This document shows, piece after piece, positions 1 to 64,000 of a DNA stretch of 64,000 nt. The DNA comes from Tupaia tana (Eukaryota > Chordata > Mammalia > Scandentia > Tupaiidae), in assembly GCA_026018925.1 (NCBI GenBank), contig JAKSZU010000012.1, forward strand, positions 31,237,814-31,301,813, given 5' to 3'. The stretch's first letter is position 1. The number at the start of each line of letters is the position of its first letter. The notes beneath the pieces are model-generated. The model was not told the DNA's origin, did not search any database, and was given only the letters and a program-made list of their open reading frames with translations. Made by a program: the position numbers and the translations under genes.

Positions 1-105
1 GAAAAGCGATTTTGGCCTGACCATGCCCCATTGTGGGGTACTTTCTCCTTCTCCTCTTATCTATCTCACGCTCTTTGGCAAGTACACACACCTCTAGTAA
101 AATTT

Positions 106-110
<5 letters not shown>
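1..110 (+). repeat. O-type tRNA SINE, 3' part (cut by window edge)
   Basis: Body end CCCCATTGTGGGGTACTTTC and TTGGCAAGTACACACACC, then a GA repeat tail. Confidence 0.6.

Positions 111-157
<47 letters not shown>
111..157 (+). repeat. (GA)n microsatellite
   Basis: Uninterrupted GA dinucleotides after the SINE tail. Confidence 0.95.
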
Positions 158-159
<2 letters not shown>

Positions 160-452
160 GAGGTAAAACTAATAGCCTTCGCTTCCAATGTAATTAGTGG
201 TTAGAAGTATGAAATGCAAATGCCCCTAAGATCCTAATAGTTCAATAGATTTCAGTAAAAACTGGACAAGGGACATTGTCAAATCTATCTATTTATCTAT
301 ATATATTTATGGATATAACATAAAGCTGAGGCTGCTTGATCAGAGGGGTTGCTTAGCTTACTTGCAGTAATACAACTGAGGCTGGTTAAGGATAGGATAC
401 GTTATGACTGTGCACTTCCTTCAGGCACAGGACTGGGTTCTCCATAATGTAC

Positions 453-61152
<60,700 letters not shown>

Positions 61153-61356
61153 GACGAGCCCGAGCTCTTCTTCACCAACTTAGTTCCGGACCCAGCACCT
61201 AAGCCGTACCCTCCCGCCATCCCTTCCCATGGCGCCTCCGTTCCCGGGCAACCGGGGCCGCTGGGCAGCCTGGGAGGCGGAAGACGCAGCTCTTCCTCTA
61301 ACAGTTTCTGGGAAGCAGTGCGAAGAAAAGGCGCCGAGAGATTGCCCCGCCGGTGA

Positions 61357-61375
61357 ACTACAACACCCAGGATGC
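61357..61375 (+). promoter_or_regulatory. ZNF143/SBS-like box 1
   Basis: ACTACAACACCCAGGATGC matches the long ZNF143 (Staf) consensus ACTACAAnnCCCAGnATGC at nearly every fixed position. Such sites are common at divergent promoters. Binding is inferred. Confidence 0.7.
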
Positions 61376-61451
61376 TTTGCTCCGCTACCTCTGTGGGGTT
61401 GGACGCGAGCTCCTCCAGCTGCGCAAGCGCAGAGGGATACGCCCTTTGAAG

Positions 61452-61470
61452 ACTGCATTGCCCAGCGTGC
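61452..61470 (+). promoter_or_regulatory. ZNF143/SBS-like box 2
   Basis: ACTGCATTGCCCAGCGTGC, same strand, 95 bp after box 1; keeps the ACT..C..TnCCCAGnnTGC skeleton with some changes. Confidence 0.5.
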
Positions 61471-61542
61471 ATTGCCCGTAGGAGCGCCGCTCTTTCCGTC
61501 GAGGACTATTGGGTTCTCCGCCGGAGCCTGCGGGGTCCGCAG

Positions 61543-61561
61543 ACTCCGTTACCCAGCTTCC
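61543..61561 (+). promoter_or_regulatory. ZNF143/SBS-like box 3
   Basis: ACTCCGTTACCCAGCTTCC, same strand, 91 bp after box 2; keeps ACTnC.TnCCCAG but is weaker at the 3' end. Confidence 0.4.
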
Positions 61562-61581
61562 TTTGTGGGTGGCTGTTGCGC

Positions 61582-61590
61582 ACTTCCGGT
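61582..61590 (+). promoter_or_regulatory. ETS/GABP-type site
   Basis: ACTTCCGGT, a good GABP/ELK core, about 190 bp upstream of the PPME1 ATG. Confidence 0.5.
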
Positions 61591-61774
61591 GGAAGCGCTT
61601 AGGCGAAGGGGTGGGGCTTGCGGAGCCGGTGGGCGGTAGGCGGTGCTGCCGGGAGCTGGGTGCTGTCCAGAAAGCGACTGGGCGTCGTTAGGGGTGCTGG
61701 CTGTAATCGGTTGGGCCGCACTTAGCGTGGGACGAAGCTTGGGCTACTGTGTGACTACGTGCGGCCTTCCCTTG

Positions 61775-61875
61775 ATGTCGGCCCTCGAGAAAAGCATGCA
61801 CCTCGGTCGCCTACCCTCTCGCCCTCCTGTACCCGGCAGCGGGGGCAGTCAGAGCGGATCCAAGATGCGAATGGG
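61775..61875 (+). CDS. PPME1: PPME1 coding exon 1
   Basis: Protein phosphatase methylesterase 1 is a serine hydrolase that removes the methyl ester from the C-terminal leucine of the PP2A catalytic subunit. This exon codes for the first 33 residues plus two bases: MSALEKSMHLGRLPSRPPVP, then GSGGSQSGSKMRM. It is nearly identical to the human N-terminus as I recall it. The alpha/beta hydrolase domain and catalytic serine are encoded by exons beyond the right edge. The donor is GG|GTACGT at 61876. The reading frame is open upstream but has no in-frame ATG before 61775, so this start is preferred even though its context is weak (T at -3). Divergent head-to-head arrangement with C2CD3 is also the human arrangement, as I recall. 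Confidence 0.93.
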
Positions 61876-63102
61876 GTACGTGACCCGTACCCCTGCTCCC
61901 TAGAGGCAGGCCTGGCCTGGTATAGCTGGCGTTTAGAGCGGCACGGGCAGGGAGGCTAACGATGGGAAATATTGGCGGCGGCCTGGAGGCGTTTAGACGG
62001 AGTAGCAGGCTGATTTGAGGACTAGGGGAGGCGCCAAGTCAATGGAAATTGGAGGACAAATAACATTGTTGAAGGGAATAGGAAATGAAGCAAAGCCTGG
62101 GGAGATAGAATAATTTAAGGGATGTGGGAGGCACCTCCAGAAGAAGGAGTGAAAACGGTTTGAGGGAAAAGGGAGTAGAATGATGACAAGGTGGTGGACA
62201 GATCTGCCTGGGAGGGTTGAGGGAAATTGGAGAATGACTGGGAGAAAAGTTAAAGGGAAAAACTGGGAGAAAGATTTGGGAGGAGTAATAAAATCGTGAG
62301 AACTAGATATTAGAACAAGTTGAGGCCGGGGTGAGGAAACAAGGGACCAGAAGATTGTAGAGGGAGTTCCCAGAGGTGTCAGAAGCAAATTCAGGGAGGT
62401 GGGACGGCGGTGACTAAGAAATTGTTTTTTTTTTTAGGGGAGAACTGACAAAGCGTGGGGAGAAAGCCCGGGAGTGATGAGAGAGAGGAGGGAGGCGTTC
62501 AGAGAAGTAATTACAGGCTTTAGAAACTGAGAAATGACTAGGAATAGGTTTTGGTGAATGGAAGTACTTCAGAGGTAGGGTCTGAGAAGCTTTAAGAGAA
62601 AACTTGTATAGTTGATTTTTGCTGGGCAAATAGTCCTGAAGGAAGTTGTGTTTTGGTGTAAGCTGCAGAATTTGTGAAGCACTGGGAGTCGTCTTGTCAA
62701 ATAACATGCTTTGGGTGAAACAGTTCGCTGGACAGGGAGGAGAGCTGTTGAAGAGACAGGCTTTGGAATTTTAGGTCATTGAATGACTTGTGCCAGGTTA
62801 GGAGATCCTTGGCCATAGAAAAGAAAACATGGGAGAAGAAATTGCTGGAAAGCTGAGAGAATTGGATAAGTATTTGGTTTTGAGCAATTTATATTATCAG
62901 ACAGGATTCTGGAGTTCAGTGATTGTAAAGTGCAAAAGGTATGAAGTACACAAGAGTGTGTATTTGGTATTCTAGAGATGGGTTGGTAGATGTTCTGGGG
63001 AAACAGACTACAAAAGAGAAATTTTAGGTTCCTAAGAAATTTGAAAACTGATCAAAAAGGAGATGAGGATTGGAGTTGCACTATTGTTAAAAATAGGGCT
63101 TA
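61876..63102 (+). other. PPME1: PPME1 intron 1, unique part
   Basis: After the CpG island decays (about 61960) this is purine-rich on the plus strand (many GGGAG/GGAGA runs) down to about 62800. I see no repeat, exon or RNA gene; open frames on the complement here are by-products of that purine bias. Confidence 0.5.
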
Positions 63103-63366
63103 GAGGAACCATCTGATGGCATAATGGTTACGTCACTGGACTCACACATAGTTGACCGTGGTTCAAGTCCTCGACCTGGTGGCTTAAAACTCACGCTGGG
63201 CGTGTGTGTGCATGCCCAAGATCCCTAGAGGAGAATGAAGAAGGAATTGCAGCGTGGCCATTCCCCCTGAAGAATGATTTCTTGCTTTCTGTCTCTCTGT
63301 CTCTCCCTGTTTCTCCAGCAAGTGCACATACCCTATAACAAAAATCTCTCAAAAAAAAAAAAAAAA
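63103..63366 (+). repeat. L-type tRNA SINE (first of a serial pair)
   Basis: In PPME1 intron 1. Preceded by GGGCTTAGAGG, followed by ATCTTAGAGG. Confidence 0.88.
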
Positions 63367-63375
63367 TCTTAGAGG

Positions 63376-63530
63376 CCTGCAGGTGGCATGGTGGTTAAGG
63401 CACTGGATGGCTGACTATGGTCCTGATGGCTTGCTTTCTCACTCTCCCTCTCTTTCTCTGTCTCTCTCTGGTCAAATTGAAGAATAACAATAAATAAGTA
63501 AAATAAAATAAATTTAAGAAAAAGTTTAAG
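63376..63530 (+). repeat. S-type tRNA SINE (second of a serial pair)
   Basis: GGCCTGCAGGTGGCATGGTG head; part of the tRNA head deleted; followed by AATAGGTCTTAGGAA. Confidence 0.83.
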
Positions 63531-63539
63531 AGAAAATAG

Positions 63540-64000
63540 GTCTTAGGAACAAAGAGAGAGAACCTTATAAATTAAAACACTGAGGTAGAGGTATAGTGAG
63601 AGTGATTGGAAAAAAACAGGGAAGGAAACTTGAGAATTGAAGTAAACTATGGTACATGGTAGAAGACCGGGAAAACTTTGATGGATGATAGGTTGATGGA
63701 TACACAGTAGAAAGAGGAGATAGAAGGCTACTTATTTGATATAGTCAAGATTGTTTTGGCTTTAGGAGACAGATAAATTAGACTATAACATGAATAAAGA
63801 GAATTTGGAAACTACTCTTATCAGATTATTTGGGAGCATTAACCAGGAGTACAAAATTATAGTAATATTAATTGTTGGCATGTATCTTAGTTGCTTCCTT
63901 AAGCTAAAATTTGAACTTTAAGTACACCAATATTCTTTGTACAAATACCTAAACATACTAGGCTTTTAATAATTATATATGTTCCAGATAAGTTTAATTA
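63540..64000 (+). other. PPME1: PPME1 intron 1, right end
   Basis: AT-rich sequence; nothing recognised. Confidence 0.4.

Noticed and set aside
61993-62707. Open frames of 97-131 codons on the minus strand in PPME1 intron 1
   Set aside because: Purine-rich plus strand removes stops from the complement; peptides are Pro/Ser/Phe-rich and look like no protein.

Overview
This is a 64 kb piece of a placental-mammal chromosome: long AT-rich introns, short exons with GT-AG boundaries, one CpG island and very dense SINEs. It contains two divergently transcribed genes. The minus strand carries the 5' part of C2CD3 (centriole/cilium assembly protein): 18 coding exons read leftward from a start codon at 61152 to an exon ending at 453. 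They give 1,111 codons plus two bases with no frameshift or stop. The rest of C2CD3 lies beyond the left edge. The plus strand carries the first coding exon of PPME1 (protein phosphatase methylesterase 1) at 61775-61875; the rest of the window to the right is its first intron. The two start codons are 622 bp apart and share one CpG-island promoter.

Most of the remaining sequence is interspersed repeats inside C2CD3 introns. The dominant class is a tRNA-derived SINE with about 80 copies. I use working names. 'L' is about 260-285 bp (head GGGACCAGCAGTTAGCGTAA, a GC-rich body, a TCTCTGTCTGGCGAGCGCA-like 3' part and an A tail). 'S' is about 150-180 bp (head GGGGCCAGCAGGTGGCGTGG, then a CTTGCTTTCTCACTTTCCCT stretch and GGTCAAATTTAAATAAA). 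'O' is a more decayed form (head with GATCCCACATGG). Other elements are three composite tRNA-7SL SINEs, six copies of a 70 bp mariner-type MITE, several broken L1 copies, MIR and L2 relics, a MaLR-type LTR end and one processed RPL21 pseudogene.

The organism is not a primate (no dimeric Alu), mouse-like rodent (no B1/B2), rabbit or colugo (as I recall their SINEs). Abundant tRNA SINEs together with tRNA-7SL chimeras best fit a tree shrew (Tupaia), whose Tu SINE families were described in these terms. That assignment is inference from recalled literature.

Layout: 1-6.1 kb, C2CD3 exons 18-16; 8.1-16.1 kb, exons 15-12; 20.7-31.1 kb, exons 11-7; 31.5-39.7 kb, exons 6-4; 39.8-55.1 kb, a 15.4 kb intron full of L1 and SINE; 55.2-58.5 kb, exons 3-2; 61.1 kb, exon 1; 61.1-61.95 kb, CpG island; 61.8-64 kb, PPME1 exon 1 and intron 1. 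I found no operon-like, CRISPR or other new molecular system. The most notable items are the exon 6/7 splice junction, three similar factor-binding boxes in the promoter, and repeated SINE insertion into the same target sites.
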